Assembly: GCA_023454175.1 (NCBI GenBank)
Contig: JAEXRW010000025.1
Location: 372,001 to 436,000, forward strand
DNA length: 64,000 nucleotides
From: Bacillota bacterium
GTDB taxonomy: Bacteria; Bacillota; Clostridia; Christensenellales; JAEXRW01
Direction of reading: 5' to 3'
The notes under the pieces were generated by a model. The model was not told the origin of the DNA. It saw only the letters and a program-made list of their open reading frames with translations, and made no database searches. Below, piece after piece: positions 27,884 through 35,680 of the stretch. How positions within the stretch are numbered: the stretch's first letter is position 1; each line of letters begins with the position of its first letter. The position numbers and the translations under genes are program-made.

Positions 27884-28393
27884 TTGGACCAGGGAACGAT
27901 CGAAATATTGTTAATCATATTGCTTGCCTTGCTGGTGGTTTCTGCAGTGTTTGCGGTAATGATCCGTAATCTGTTGAAAGCCTCCATCGCGCTTGCAGCA
28001 ACAAGCGTAGTCCTGACCGTCATCATGTTCATCCTCGGCTCCCCCCTCGCGGCAGTGTTTGAGTTGTCCGTCTGCGCGGGTTTGATCACGGCCATTTTTG
28101 TCAGCGCCATCAGCCTGACCCGGCCCGGGACGCGGGAGGAACTCAAAGCCAAACGCAAGGCACGGATCAAACGGTTCATATATCTGCCGATCCTCGTCGT
28201 TTTGATGGCCGCGGGGCTCATCCTGGCGTGGCCTTCCCTGCAGCTGGATATTGCGGGCGTTGCTTCCGGGAACCAGAGCGTAGGGCCCATCATGTGGGAA
28301 GAACGCCAATTGGATATACTAGGACAGATCATTATCATCCTTGCCGGGGTTTTCGGCGTGGTAGTGCTGTTTAAAGGGCGGGAGGAAAAATGA
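27884..28393 (+). CDS. NuoJ-like (MbhD/MrpB-like) membrane subunit
   Basis: 169 residues, five hydrophobic segments. The helix 'VFELSVCAGLITAIFVSAISL' corresponds to the NuoJ helix that forms a pi-bulge next to the quinone/NiFe region, and the last helix 'LGQIIIILAGVFGVVVLF' resembles MrpB/NuoJ ends. A charged loop 'KAKRKARIKR' and an insertion (residues 105-140) are atypical for NuoJ. Start is TTG at 27884, nine bases after TAGGAGG. It overlaps the next gene by 4 bp. Assignment rests on helix pattern and gene position, so it is less certain than its neighbours. Confidence 0.75.
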   Translation: MDQGTIEILLIILLALLVVSAVFAVMIRNLLKASIALAATSVVLTVIMFILGSPLAAVFELSVCAGLITAIFVSAISLTRPGTREELKAKRKARIKRFIYLPILVVLMAAGLILAWPSLQLDIAGVASGNQSVGPIMWEERQLDILGQIIIILAGVFGVVVLFKGREEK

Positions 28394-28698
28394 GTATTCT
28401 TCAAATCATTTTCATCGATTCGATTGCGTTGCTCTTCCTGGTGGGGTTTTATTCCCTGCTGGTCACGAGGAACCTCATCCGTATCCTGATCTCGCTTGAG
28501 ATCCTCACGAAAGCCGCGACGCTGATGCTCATACTGGCCGGCTACCTTACCAAACAGACCGGAATGGCGCAGGCTTTTGTGATCACGCTGATCATCATGG
28601 AAGTCGTCGTCATCGCGGTTGCCGCAGGGATTGTGATCGGTGTCTTCCGCCATACCGGGACGCTGGATACCCGCCAGCTGCAGAATCTGAAGGGTTGA
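28390..28698 (+). CDS. NuoK/MrpC-like membrane subunit
   Basis: 102 residues in three helices, the usual NuoK size. 'GFYSLLVTRNLIRILISLEILTKAATLMLI' carries the conserved Glu in the second helix (here in 'SLEILTKA'), and 'QAFVITLIIMEVVVIAVAAGI' the second conserved acidic position in helix three. These two Glu residues link the E-channel to the antiporter-like subunits in complex I. Translation is coupled to the preceding gene by ATGA. Confidence 0.88.
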   Translation: MSILQIIFIDSIALLFLVGFYSLLVTRNLIRILISLEILTKAATLMLILAGYLTKQTGMAQAFVITLIIMEVVVIAVAAGIVIGVFRHTGTLDTRQLQNLKG

Positions 28699-28712
28699 GG
28701 AGGTATGAATGA

Positions 28713-29033
28713 ATGAGTGATTTTCTGCTTTTGCCACCGATAGCGTTTCTGATATTCCTGCTTTTATCCATGGGCATATCGCTTTTGACCAGGATTTTCG
28801 CAGCAAAAGGCAAGGATTCGTTGGGCAAACTAACCGCATATGCCTGCGGTCAGGTCACACAGGTGAATAAGATCCAGCCCGATTACCGTGAATTTTTCCC
28901 GTTTGCATTTTTCTTCACCATCATGCACGTGGTGGTACTGATCATAGCGACAATGCCTGCCGGCGCGATGTGGCTTGCTGTTTTATATATAGCAATCGCA
29001 GTGCTGGCATTGCGGATTCTTTTCAGGAGGTAG
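28713..29033 (+). CDS. NuoA-like membrane subunit
   Basis: 106 residues, three helices. The loop after helix 1 ends in 'TAYACGQ', which aligns with the 'YECG' loop of NuoA/ND3. 'FFPFAFFFTIMHVVVLIIATMP' replaces the NuoA segment 'RFYLIAILFIIFDVE', so the acidic FDxE pair is lost. NuoA homologues are a mark of true complex I and Fpo and are not part of Ech or Hyf as commonly described, so this gene is what makes the operon unusual. AGGAGGTATGAATGA precedes the ATG. Confidence 0.75.
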   Translation: MSDFLLLPPIAFLIFLLLSMGISLLTRIFAAKGKDSLGKLTAYACGQVTQVNKIQPDYREFFPFAFFFTIMHVVVLIIATMPAGAMWLAVLYIAIAVLALRILFRR

Positions 29034-29036
29034 ACC

Positions 29037-29465
29037 ATGGTTTTTGATAAGCTAGTGACCTGGGCCCGGATCAAATCGCCCTGGATCATCCATTTCAATA
29101 CGGGCGCATGCAATGCCTGTGATATCGAGATCCTCGCTGCGCTCACACCCAAGTACGATCTTGAACGTTTCGGCGTGCAGCTGAAGGGCACCCCCCGCCA
29201 TGCGGATGTGCTGGTCTGTTCCGGTCCGGTTACGCTCCAGACCAAGGACAGGGTCATTCGTATCTACGAACAGATGGCCGAGCCCAAGTTCGTCGTCGCG
29301 GTCGGCACCTGTGCCTGTTCGGGAGGCGTATTCAATGGTTGCTATGGTGTCGAAGGTGGTATAGATAGTGTGATACCGGTATCCGCTTATATACCGGGCT
29401 GCCCCGCGAGCCCCGAGGCAATCATAGACGGTGTGGTAAAGCTTTTGGGCAGCCTGAAAAAGTAG
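29037..29465 (+). CDS. [NiFe]-hydrogenase small subunit, group 4 (NuoB-like)
   Basis: 142-residue iron-sulphur subunit that passes electrons from ferredoxin to the NiFe site through one proximal [4Fe-4S] cluster. Ligands are visible in 'NTGACNACDIE' (two Cys), 'GTCACSGG' and 'YIPGCPASPE'. The short length with one cluster is typical of EchC/HycG/NuoB-type subunits; no twin-arginine signal is present, so it stays cytoplasmic. The preceding gene stops 3 bp before the ATG. Confidence 0.95.
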   Translation: MVFDKLVTWARIKSPWIIHFNTGACNACDIEILAALTPKYDLERFGVQLKGTPRHADVLVCSGPVTLQTKDRVIRIYEQMAEPKFVVAVGTCACSGGVFNGCYGVEGGIDSVIPVSAYIPGCPASPEAIIDGVVKLLGSLKK

Positions 29466-29477
29466 CAGGAGGTAGTC

Positions 29478-29969
29478 ATGATGTTGGAACGGGAAGAAGA
29501 AATCGTAAAACAGCTGATAGAAAAGTATCCTGGTTTGCAGGATTCATGCAAGGTGACGCGGGCACGCAGGATATTTGTCGATGTCCCCAAGGACGATATC
29601 GCCGGCCTTGCAGCATTCGTTAAAGGCTCGCTTGGGTTCCAGTTTCTGGTCACCATCACGGGCCTGGACGCGGGCGAAGATTTTCAATTGATCTATCACT
29701 TTGCGAACGACGAAGGGATCATCCTCAATGTCAAGGTGAATGCACCGAAATCGGACCCTGCGGTTGAAACTGTAACGCGTTCCTATGAAGGCGGCGTATT
29801 GTACGAAATAGAAGTCCGTAATCTGCTGGGAGTGGATATCAGGGGTATTCCCGCCGATATCCGTTATCCCCTGCCCGATGGCTGGCCGGATGGGCAGTAT
29901 CCCCTGCGGAAGGACTGGGTCCCCGCCTCATCCGGGAGCGGCCAGGAAGGAGAGTGTCAAAATGGGTAA
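29478..29969 (+). CDS. NuoC-like (30-kDa-type) subunit of group 4 hydrogenase
   Basis: 163-residue soluble scaffold subunit. The conserved C-terminal stretch 'NLLGVDIRGIPADIRYPLPDGWPDG' in part, followed by 'YPLRKDW', is the NuoC/HycE-N-terminal signature. In Hyc-type enzymes this domain is fused to the large subunit; here it is separate, as in Ech and complex I. Its last eight bases overlap the start of the large-subunit gene, supporting coupled translation. Residues 1-60 are weakly conserved. Confidence 0.9.
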   Translation: MMLEREEEIVKQLIEKYPGLQDSCKVTRARRIFVDVPKDDIAGLAAFVKGSLGFQFLVTITGLDAGEDFQLIYHFANDEGIILNVKVNAPKSDPAVETVTRSYEGGVLYEIEVRNLLGVDIRGIPADIRYPLPDGWPDGQYPLRKDWVPASSGSGQEGECQNG

Positions 29970-31182
29970 AGTGATCATTCCGGTAGGCCCGCAGCACCCC
30001 GCTTTGAAGGAGCCTGCCAATTTCATATTATCCCTGGACGGTGAAAGAGTGGTCGGCGCCACGGTCAATCTGGGTTATAACCACCGGGGCATCGAAAAAG
30101 CATGCGAACAGCGTACGTTCCTGCAGGATATCTATCTGATCGAACGTATATGCGGTATCTGTTCGCATACGCATTCCACCTGTTTCATTCAGGCCATTGA
30201 GGAGATAGCCGGGACGGAAATACCGGCCCGTGCGGCATACATCCGTACGTTGGTCGGAGAACTGGAGCGCCTGCACAGCCATCTTCTGTGGCTGGGCGTG
30301 GCGGGTCATGAGGTGGGCTTCGATACGCTTTTCATGTACTCCTGGCGCGACCGGGAGCTCGTGCTGGAGCTCCTCCAGCAGCTCACAGGCAACCGGGTGA
30401 ACTATGGGATCAATACCATCGGCGGCGTGCGCAGGGATATAACCCCCGAAGAAACGGAACAGATACGCAAAACGGTCGATATCCTAGAGGAAAGAACGAA
30501 GTATTACATCAAGATAGCCACCGGGGAATCCACATTGATCGCGCGCTTTTCAGGCGTCGGCAAACTCTCCAAGGAGGATGCATTGAAATACGGTGCATGC
30601 GGCCCTGTTGCCCGTGCTGCAGACATCCCCAGGGATACCCGCAAGGACGATCCGTATGCGGCTTATGCCGAGGTCCCGTTTGACGTCATAACGGATGACC
30701 ACGCAGATGTATTTGGACGGGCGGTCGTGCGTGTAAAGGAATTGATGGAGAGTTACAGGATCATCCGCTATGTTCTGGATAATATGCCGGATGGGCCCAT
30801 CAGCGTGAAAGTTCCCCGCAGGATTCCAGCCGGTGAAGCGGTGAGCCGCTATGAAGCCCCCCGCGGCGAGGATATCCATTACGTCAAGGCCAACGGCACT
30901 GATAAGCCGGAGCGCGTAAAAGTGCGCGCCCCCACCATGGCCAATGCGGCCGCTGTGGCGCATATGCTGCAGGGCGGCTATCTGGCCGACGTTCCCATCG
31001 TGATCGCCGCTATCGATCCCTGCTTCTCCTGTACGGATCGTACCATACAGGTGAGGGATCTGAAGCGCGGCGACGAATCCACCATGGACTGGCTCGCCCT
31101 GCGCGAATACAGCATCAGCTGGTACAGGCAAAACGGCGTGGATTGTTCCGCCATCAAGGCTGTGAGGAAGGATGATAGATAA
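29962..31182 (+). CDS. [NiFe]-hydrogenase large subunit, group 4 (NuoD-like)
   Basis: Catalytic subunit (406 aa). Both NiFe cysteine pairs are intact: N-terminal 'RICGICSHTHSTC' at about residues 62-74 and C-terminal 'DPCFSCTDR' about 360. It should therefore bind nickel and iron and make or use H2, unlike NuoD, which has lost them. About 45 residues follow 'CTDR'; in HycE-type precursors a maturation protease removes the tail after this Arg. The Met at 29962 follows AAGGAGAG and matches the family start 'VIPVGPQHPALKEP'. It depends on the hyp operon and on the protease at the end of this operon. Confidence 0.96.
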   Translation: MGKVIIPVGPQHPALKEPANFILSLDGERVVGATVNLGYNHRGIEKACEQRTFLQDIYLIERICGICSHTHSTCFIQAIEEIAGTEIPARAAYIRTLVGELERLHSHLLWLGVAGHEVGFDTLFMYSWRDRELVLELLQQLTGNRVNYGINTIGGVRRDITPEETEQIRKTVDILEERTKYYIKIATGESTLIARFSGVGKLSKEDALKYGACGPVARAADIPRDTRKDDPYAAYAEVPFDVITDDHADVFGRAVVRVKELMESYRIIRYVLDNMPDGPISVKVPRRIPAGEAVSRYEAPRGEDIHYVKANGTDKPERVKVRAPTMANAAAVAHMLQGGYLADVPIVIAAIDPCFSCTDRTIQVRDLKRGDESTMDWLALREYSISWYRQNGVDCSAIKAVRKDDR

Positions 31183-31185
31183 CAA

Positions 31186-32124
31186 ATGAATTGGTGGTCG
31201 ATATTTTACATTATCATATTCCCTGGGTTTGTATTCCTCAGCGTGTATGGCCTGCTGGCTGAGTTTGTGGACCGTAAGCTCTACGCCCGCTTTCAGAACC
31301 GTAAGGGGCCTCCGTGGTACCAGCCTCTGGCGGACTTTATAAAACTCATCAGCAAGGAAACCATCATCCCCGCCGAGGCGGATAAGGGGATGTTCAGGAT
31401 CTTGCCGGTATTTGCGCTTGCAGCGGTTTCCACGGCCGTTTTGTATGTGCCCATCTGGGGCACAGGCTCCCTGCTTCCTTTTGAGGGGGACGTCATCGTC
31501 ATATTGTATTTGCTCACCATCCCGACCCTCACGTTTTTCCTTGCAGGGTGGCATTCGGCCTCCCTCTATTCGGCGCTGGGCTCCGTCCGTTCCCTGACCC
31601 AGCTTTTTGCCTACGAAGTCCCCTTGTTCATGTCCATACTGGGACCGGCGCTGCTTGCGGGCACGTGGAACATCAGCGGGATCGCAGCCTTTTACGCCGC
31701 CAACCCCTTGTATGCGGTTGCTAATATCCCCGGCTTTGTGGCTGCCCTCATTGCCACCCAGGGTAAGCTCGAAAGGGTACCTTTCGATATCCCCGAAGCC
31801 GAAACGGAGATCGTTGCGGGTTCCTTTACGGAATACGGCGGCAGGCTGCTCGCGATATTCAGGATGGCCATCGATGTGGAAATGATCGTCGTCGCTTCCC
31901 TGCTTGCAGCCATATTCATCCCGCTCTTTTCGGATAGCGTCTGGCTTGGGATGCTCTTTTATATAATAAAGACGATGCTCATCGTATTCCTGCTTGCAGC
32001 TTTCCGTTCCGTTATGGCGCGCCTCAGGCTCGAACAGATGGTACGGTTCTGCTGGAGGGTGCTCACCCCGCTTGCGCTTGCACAGATATTGATCGATGTT
32101 TTGCTGAAAGGATTTTTGAAATGA
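31186..32124 (+). CDS. NuoH-like membrane anchor subunit of group 4 hydrogenase
   Basis: 312 residues with eight helices; docks the soluble arm to the membrane and starts the proton path. Family features are 'DRKLYARFQNRKGPPWYQP' after helix 1, 'KLISKETIIPAEADK', 'RSLTQLFAYEVPL' and the acidic loop 'FDIPEAETEIVAGSFTEY'. All are well kept. It starts three bases after the large-subunit stop and overlaps the ferredoxin-like gene by 4 bp. Confidence 0.95.
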   Translation: MNWWSIFYIIIFPGFVFLSVYGLLAEFVDRKLYARFQNRKGPPWYQPLADFIKLISKETIIPAEADKGMFRILPVFALAAVSTAVLYVPIWGTGSLLPFEGDVIVILYLLTIPTLTFFLAGWHSASLYSALGSVRSLTQLFAYEVPLFMSILGPALLAGTWNISGIAAFYAANPLYAVANIPGFVAALIATQGKLERVPFDIPEAETEIVAGSFTEYGGRLLAIFRMAIDVEMIVVASLLAAIFIPLFSDSVWLGMLFYIIKTMLIVFLLAAFRSVMARLRLEQMVRFCWRVLTPLALAQILIDVLLKGFLK

Positions 32125-32468
32125 GTAGTGCAGGTAAGATATTTCCTTTGGTGATGAAATCGCTGGTCAAAAAGCCGGCTACGATCGCCTATCCGTATCA
32201 GAAGGCCAATTTCCCCGAAGGTTTCCGGGGAAAATTATCCTTTGAAGCCTCCAAATGCATCGGCTGCAGGCTCTGCATGAAAGACTGTCCTTCAAACGCG
32301 ATAGAGATCATAAAGCTCGCCGACAAGGAATTCAAAGCCGTCCTTCACATGGATAAATGCATCTATTGCGGCCAGTGCGCCGATTCCTGCAACAAGGACG
32401 CCCTCCACTGCACATCGGAATTTGAGCTTGCAGGGTTTGACCGCAAAAACCTGACGGTGGATCTTTGA
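32121..32468 (+). CDS. Two-[4Fe-4S] ferredoxin-like subunit (NuoI/EchF-like)
   Basis: 115-residue electron-entry subunit with two cluster motifs, 'CIGCRLCMKDCP' near residue 49 and 'CIYCGQCADSCNKDA' near residue 83. With no NADH-dehydrogenase (EFG-like) genes nearby, reduced ferredoxin is the likely electron donor. The start overlaps the NuoH-like gene (ATGA) and the end overlaps the protease gene (TGATG). Confidence 0.95.
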   Translation: MSSAGKIFPLVMKSLVKKPATIAYPYQKANFPEGFRGKLSFEASKCIGCRLCMKDCPSNAIEIIKLADKEFKAVLHMDKCIYCGQCADSCNKDALHCTSEFELAGFDRKNLTVDL

Positions 32469-32986
32469 TGGCGGGATTAAAACAGTTTTTCCGTGAGAAC
32501 CTGGCTGGTACCCAAAAACTCGCCATACTCGGCGCGGGCTCATGCTTGAAAGCGGATGATGCCGCCGGCATTGAGATCGTGGAACGGATCATCAAAAAAT
32601 ACACAGAGGATTGCTCGCCCGTCCTGCGGGCCTACTGCGGCAGCACGGCGCCGGAAAACTATACCGGCGCTATCAAGTCCTTCGCGGCGGATCATATCCT
32701 GATCATCGACGCCGCCGATATCGGGGAGGAACCCGGCACGGTATCGGTCATCCAGTCCGACGTCATCTCCGGCGTGTCCTTCAGTACGCATATGCTTCCC
32801 CTCAAGGTCCTGGTGGAGTATCTAAAAAGCGAAATAGGTTGCAGGGTCACTGTGATCGGCATCCAGCCTCTGGATCTGTCTTTTGGAGCTCCCATGACCC
32901 CTCCGGTCCGTAAATCAGTCAATAGCCTGAAGGCGGCACTCGTCTCGGTGCTGCGGGAACAAGGGTTTATTGGAGATGCCGCGTAA
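32468..32986 (+). CDS. Hydrogenase maturation endopeptidase (HycI family)
   Basis: Aspartic-type, nickel-recognising protease (172 aa) that trims the large-subunit precursor once the metal centre is in place. The three metal-sensing residues are visible: Asp in 'LKADDAAGIEI', Asp in 'IIDAADIGEEPG' and His in 'FSTHMLPLKVL'. 'LAILGAGSCLKADDAAG' matches the family start. Last gene of the operon, converging on the OsmC-like gene with 8 bp between stops. Its presence confirms that the large subunit is a processed hydrogenase. Confidence 0.92.
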   Translation: MAGLKQFFRENLAGTQKLAILGAGSCLKADDAAGIEIVERIIKKYTEDCSPVLRAYCGSTAPENYTGAIKSFAADHILIIDAADIGEEPGTVSVIQSDVISGVSFSTHMLPLKVLVEYLKSEIGCRVTVIGIQPLDLSFGAPMTPPVRKSVNSLKAALVSVLREQGFIGDAA

Positions 32987-32994
32987 AAAGCGTG

Positions 32995-33423
32995 TCATTC
33001 GCGTGACAGTTTATATTTGGTTTGTATAGATACGTTTCCCTTCAGCATTGCCCATACCGGGCAATACTTTTTTTCGGAGAGTTCGATGGCTTTTTCGATA
33101 TCAGCTCCTTCTGCATCCGGTGAAACGACAAGGAAGCATAGGGTTATGCTTTCAAAGATTCTGGGGTGCTCTTCCCTCTTCACACCCGTCGCATCTGCAT
33201 TGCATCGGGCAACGGTTTTCCGCATCTTTCTTAAAAGGCTGACGATCGTGGAGCCGGCGCAGGCTGCCAGGCTGATCAGTACCAGGTCCAGCGGCGTATA
33301 CCCTTCCCCGTCTCCCAGCGGCGGAATAGAGTCGATCGGTATGGCGGGAAGGCCATCCGCTTGCCCCATGAATCCCAGCTTTTGGTTTGCCAGCGCTGCA
33401 TGCGCTTCAATCTGGTCATCCAT
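32995..33423 (-). CDS. OsmC/Ohr-family protein
   Basis: 142-residue member of the OsmC family, whose characterised members reduce organic peroxides with a cysteine pair. Both cysteines are present, in 'ISLAACAGSTIVSLL' and 'KKYCPVWAML', and the family glycine-rich segment 'LGDGEGYTPLDLVL' precedes the first. The Met at 33423 is used because AAAGGGGGATGGGTA stands before it; a longer frame runs upstream through a terminator and is rejected. Single gene facing the hydrogenase operon; a role in peroxide defence is an inference from the family. Confidence 0.9.
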   Translation of the reverse strand: MDDQIEAHAALANQKLGFMGQADGLPAIPIDSIPPLGDGEGYTPLDLVLISLAACAGSTIVSLLRKMRKTVARCNADATGVKREEHPRIFESITLCFLVVSPDAEGADIEKAIELSEKKYCPVWAMLKGNVSIQTKYKLSRE

Positions 33424-33483
33424 TACCCATCCCCCTTTCTCCCGATACCATTGTATACGACAGCCGATATTCCTTGAAACATG

Positions 33484-33522
33484 AAAATTCCCCGTAACAG
33501 CCTTTATGGGCTTTCGGGGAAT
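33484..33522 (-). terminator. Terminator of the spore-coat-like gene
   Basis: On the minus strand ATTCCCCG pairs with CGGGGAAT, with an inner GCCC/GGCT pairing, followed by TTTTCAT; it lies 22 bp past the stop at 33545. Confidence 0.7.
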
Positions 33523-33544
33523 CGCTGCATGTATTTCGGGGATA

Positions 33545-33967
33545 TCAGTTGAAAACAGTGACAAACTTGATGGAATACAGGTCGCAGATCAGCGAGTTGT
33601 TCAGCGGGTACTGTTTCAGCACGATATAGCTTACGCCCACTTCCTGCAATGTTCCCACTCTGTCGGTAAGGGGGCCGCTTGATCCGATCAGGAATTCCAC
33701 CCGCATCGTTCTTCCGATGAAGTTCTTCAGGTACCCTGCCAGATAATACGGACTTGAGAGCGTAGTAGGTGCCTGCTCCCCTACAGGTCCCTGCATCGGG
33801 AAGTTCGGCGGTGCTGCGGGAGGCATCATTCCCGGCTGGGGCCTCTGCATCGGCATGTTTTGCATGGGCTGCATGGGTGTATTCGGTGTGGGCTGCTGCA
33901 CCCCATCTTTCATAAACGGTGTATAGGGCATTTCTCTGTAGGTGCCGGGATTGGTCGGATTTGTCAT
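33545..33967 (-). CDS. Spore-coat-like protein, Pro/Met/Gln-rich N-terminus with Sm-like C-terminal domain
   Basis: 140 residues. The first 75 are low-complexity and rich in Pro, Met, Gln and Asn (repeats such as 'MQPMQNMPMQ'). The last 65 ('LAGYLKNFIGRTMRVEFLIG' to 'DLYSIKFVTVF') form a compact beta-rich unit resembling GerQ/YhcN-type coat or Sm-like domains. Firmicute coat proteins often have this build, but I cannot match it to a named one with confidence. The Met at 33967 follows AGGAGGGGG. A cell wall hydrolase gene of SleB type lies just upstream on the same strand, and GerQ and cortex hydrolases are functionally linked in sporulation, which supports the idea. Confidence 0.6.
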   Translation of the reverse strand: MTNPTNPGTYREMPYTPFMKDGVQQPTPNTPMQPMQNMPMQRPQPGMMPPAAPPNFPMQGPVGEQAPTTLSSPYYLAGYLKNFIGRTMRVEFLIGSSGPLTDRVGTLQEVGVSYIVLKQYPLNNSLICDLYSIKFVTVFN

Positions 33968-33989
33968 GGTAGGTGGACCCCCTCCTGTA

Positions 33990-34490
33990 TTATTTATGTC
34001 TTTGCATAAAGCGCCGTCGGAAAAAGGAACCAATGCCGCGCATGCAGTTGGACTGCACGCCGGCCATGTTATGGGGAAATTTCTGCGGGCACGCCGGCGA
34101 AAAAGGGTTCAAACACGAAAAGTTCTCCCCCGCGCCCCGGTGCTTGTTGACGGATAAAACCCTGTCTGCGATATCACAATGGATCTGGTTCGGCCGGCTG
34201 GCCCTCACGGCCTGCCGATTGTCTTGTCCGGCTATGGTGGAATGCATGCAGGTAAACTCATAGAGTGCGCTGATGATCCTCCTTAGGTCTCCCTGCCCCT
34301 CGCGCGAGTACGGGACGTTGACCCGGTTCATGAACACAGTCTCCATGGTTATCATGCCGTTTTCCCCATCGCCTCCGGCTTCGCGTTTTATCAGGCGTGC
34401 AAAAAGCTCCCCGGCTGAATAGGACACGCTTGGATCACCCGCTGTTTTTGCTAAGGGCAATATGGATCGCGCTAACAGTATATTAAGCAC
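33990..34490 (-). CDS. Cell wall hydrolase, SleB-type catalytic domain
   Basis: 166 residues. 'ELFARLIKREAGGDGENGMITMETVFMNRV' in its first half matches the Hydrolase_2/SleB pattern, including the catalytic Glu of 'REAGG', followed by 'IISALYEFTCMHS'. The usual peptidoglycan-binding N-terminal domain is missing. The C-terminal 40 residues are basic and cysteine-containing and are not typical. The start is a GTG at 34490 with no clear ribosome binding site, so it may begin further in. It probably acts on spore cortex or septal peptidoglycan; a 22-bp gap links it to the coat-like gene. Confidence 0.7.
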   Translation of the reverse strand: MLNILLARSILPLAKTAGDPSVSYSAGELFARLIKREAGGDGENGMITMETVFMNRVNVPYSREGQGDLRRIISALYEFTCMHSTIAGQDNRQAVRASRPNQIHCDIADRVLSVNKHRGAGENFSCLNPFSPACPQKFPHNMAGVQSNCMRGIGSFFRRRFMQRHK

Positions 34491-34531
34491 AGGTCAAAAA
34501 GGTAACCGCCGGTTTGCAGCCATGAAAGAAC

Positions 34532-34562
34532 AAAAGCCCGGAATTGTGATTCCCGGGCTTTT
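34532..34562 (-). terminator. Terminator of the sugar-phosphate isomerase-like gene
   Basis: AAAAGCCCGG and CCGGGCTTTT pair round an 11-nt loop, with T-rich sequence following on the minus strand; 27 bp past the stop at 34590. Confidence 0.8.
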
Positions 34563-34589
34563 GGAATGCTGCATTATGTGTAAGGATGA

Positions 34590-35450
34590 TCAGCCCAGCG
34601 CCGATGCGATCTTTTTGAGTTCCTTGACGCTGAGCTCCACTGCTTCGTCCTCCCGCCCGGCCCAGTCTGTATGGGGATGGTCGATTTCCACGGCGAGGAA
34701 CCCTTGGAAGTTGGCTTTCTTCAGGTATTCAGCGAGTTTCTGGTTGTTGATCAGGCCCATCCCCACCGGTACGCCGGCGAAGAAGAACCAATCATGGGGG
34801 GAAGCATTTTTATCCGGCATCAGGTCTTTCACGTGCGTCGCATAAACATAGGGCGCCAGCTTTTCCATGCCTTTTACCGGATCGTCCAGCAGGCGCAGGA
34901 AATTACCCGTGTCAAAATTCAGTCCGAAATTACTTGACCCCACACCTTCCAAAAGCTGCAGGATCTCATCCGCCGTAAAATCGATGTGGTTTTCCACGGC
35001 CAGTTTCACGCCCAGGTCTTCGGCTACCTTCATGGCTTTTTTGAACATCTGGATCAGGGCTTTGATCTGCGGCTCATGGGGTTCGTGGCGGAACATCAGG
35101 CTGCTCCCCACCACGCGCATGACATCGGCTCCAATCGCCTTCGCCCTTGGGATGCAGGCCACCATTTCTTCATACGCCTTTTGGTTTTGGCCGCGTTCGA
35201 GTCCGTCGGGATGCCCCCATGCAAAAACGCGGTCAAATTTGTATGAATCCAGCTGGGTTTTGAGCTCTTTGAGCCATCCCTCGTCAAAGCTCGGGAAAAA
35301 GCACGATTCCAGCGATACGCCGTCCACTCCGAGCTCCTTTGCGCGCGATAGGAAATCCTGCATGGTCATGTTTTTCGCAGGCGCCCTCTGGTCCGGGTAG
35401 ACTTCTCCGAAAAACCTGTGATAACAATAGCTGTCGATACCGATCTTCAT
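34590..35450 (-). CDS. Sugar phosphate isomerase/epimerase (xylose isomerase-like TIM barrel)
   Basis: 286-residue protein of the AP_endonuc_2 fold. Metal-site stretches are visible: 'GVSLESCFFP' , 'LAVENHIDFTADEI' with Glu and His, 'NFDTGNFLRLLDDP', 'YATHVKDLMPD' and 'LAVEIDHPHTDW'. Relatives include hydroxypyruvate isomerases, tagatose 3-epimerases and inosose enzymes, so substrate cannot be set. The start ATG follows GGGAGGTATAAAT. Monocistronic between two terminator-bearing units. Confidence 0.88.
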   Translation of the reverse strand: MKIGIDSYCYHRFFGEVYPDQRAPAKNMTMQDFLSRAKELGVDGVSLESCFFPSFDEGWLKELKTQLDSYKFDRVFAWGHPDGLERGQNQKAYEEMVACIPRAKAIGADVMRVVGSSLMFRHEPHEPQIKALIQMFKKAMKVAEDLGVKLAVENHIDFTADEILQLLEGVGSSNFGLNFDTGNFLRLLDDPVKGMEKLAPYVYATHVKDLMPDKNASPHDWFFFAGVPVGMGLINNQKLAEYLKKANFQGFLAVEIDHPHTDWAGREDEAVELSVKELKKIASALG

Positions 35451-35680
35451 ATTTATACCTCCCGTTTTATATGATTCAGAAAGGCTGTCTCATAGGTAAA
35501 TTAAAAAGACGTTATAACATTATCACCACTATTATATAACATTTTATCGTTTTCACAACATCCGAAATAAAAAAACAGGAAAGAAATTCATCCTTTCTTG
35601 CAGGAGGCAATGGAAGTTATTCATTCAATGGCCGAATGGCGTTGACTGAGCTAAAAATATGATCCTCGCTTTATGTGTCT

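Noticed and set aside
29037..32468. Ordinary complex I (NADH:quinone oxidoreductase) operon
   Set aside because: The D-like subunit has both NiFe cysteine pairs, a maturation protease follows, and no NuoE, F or G genes are present.
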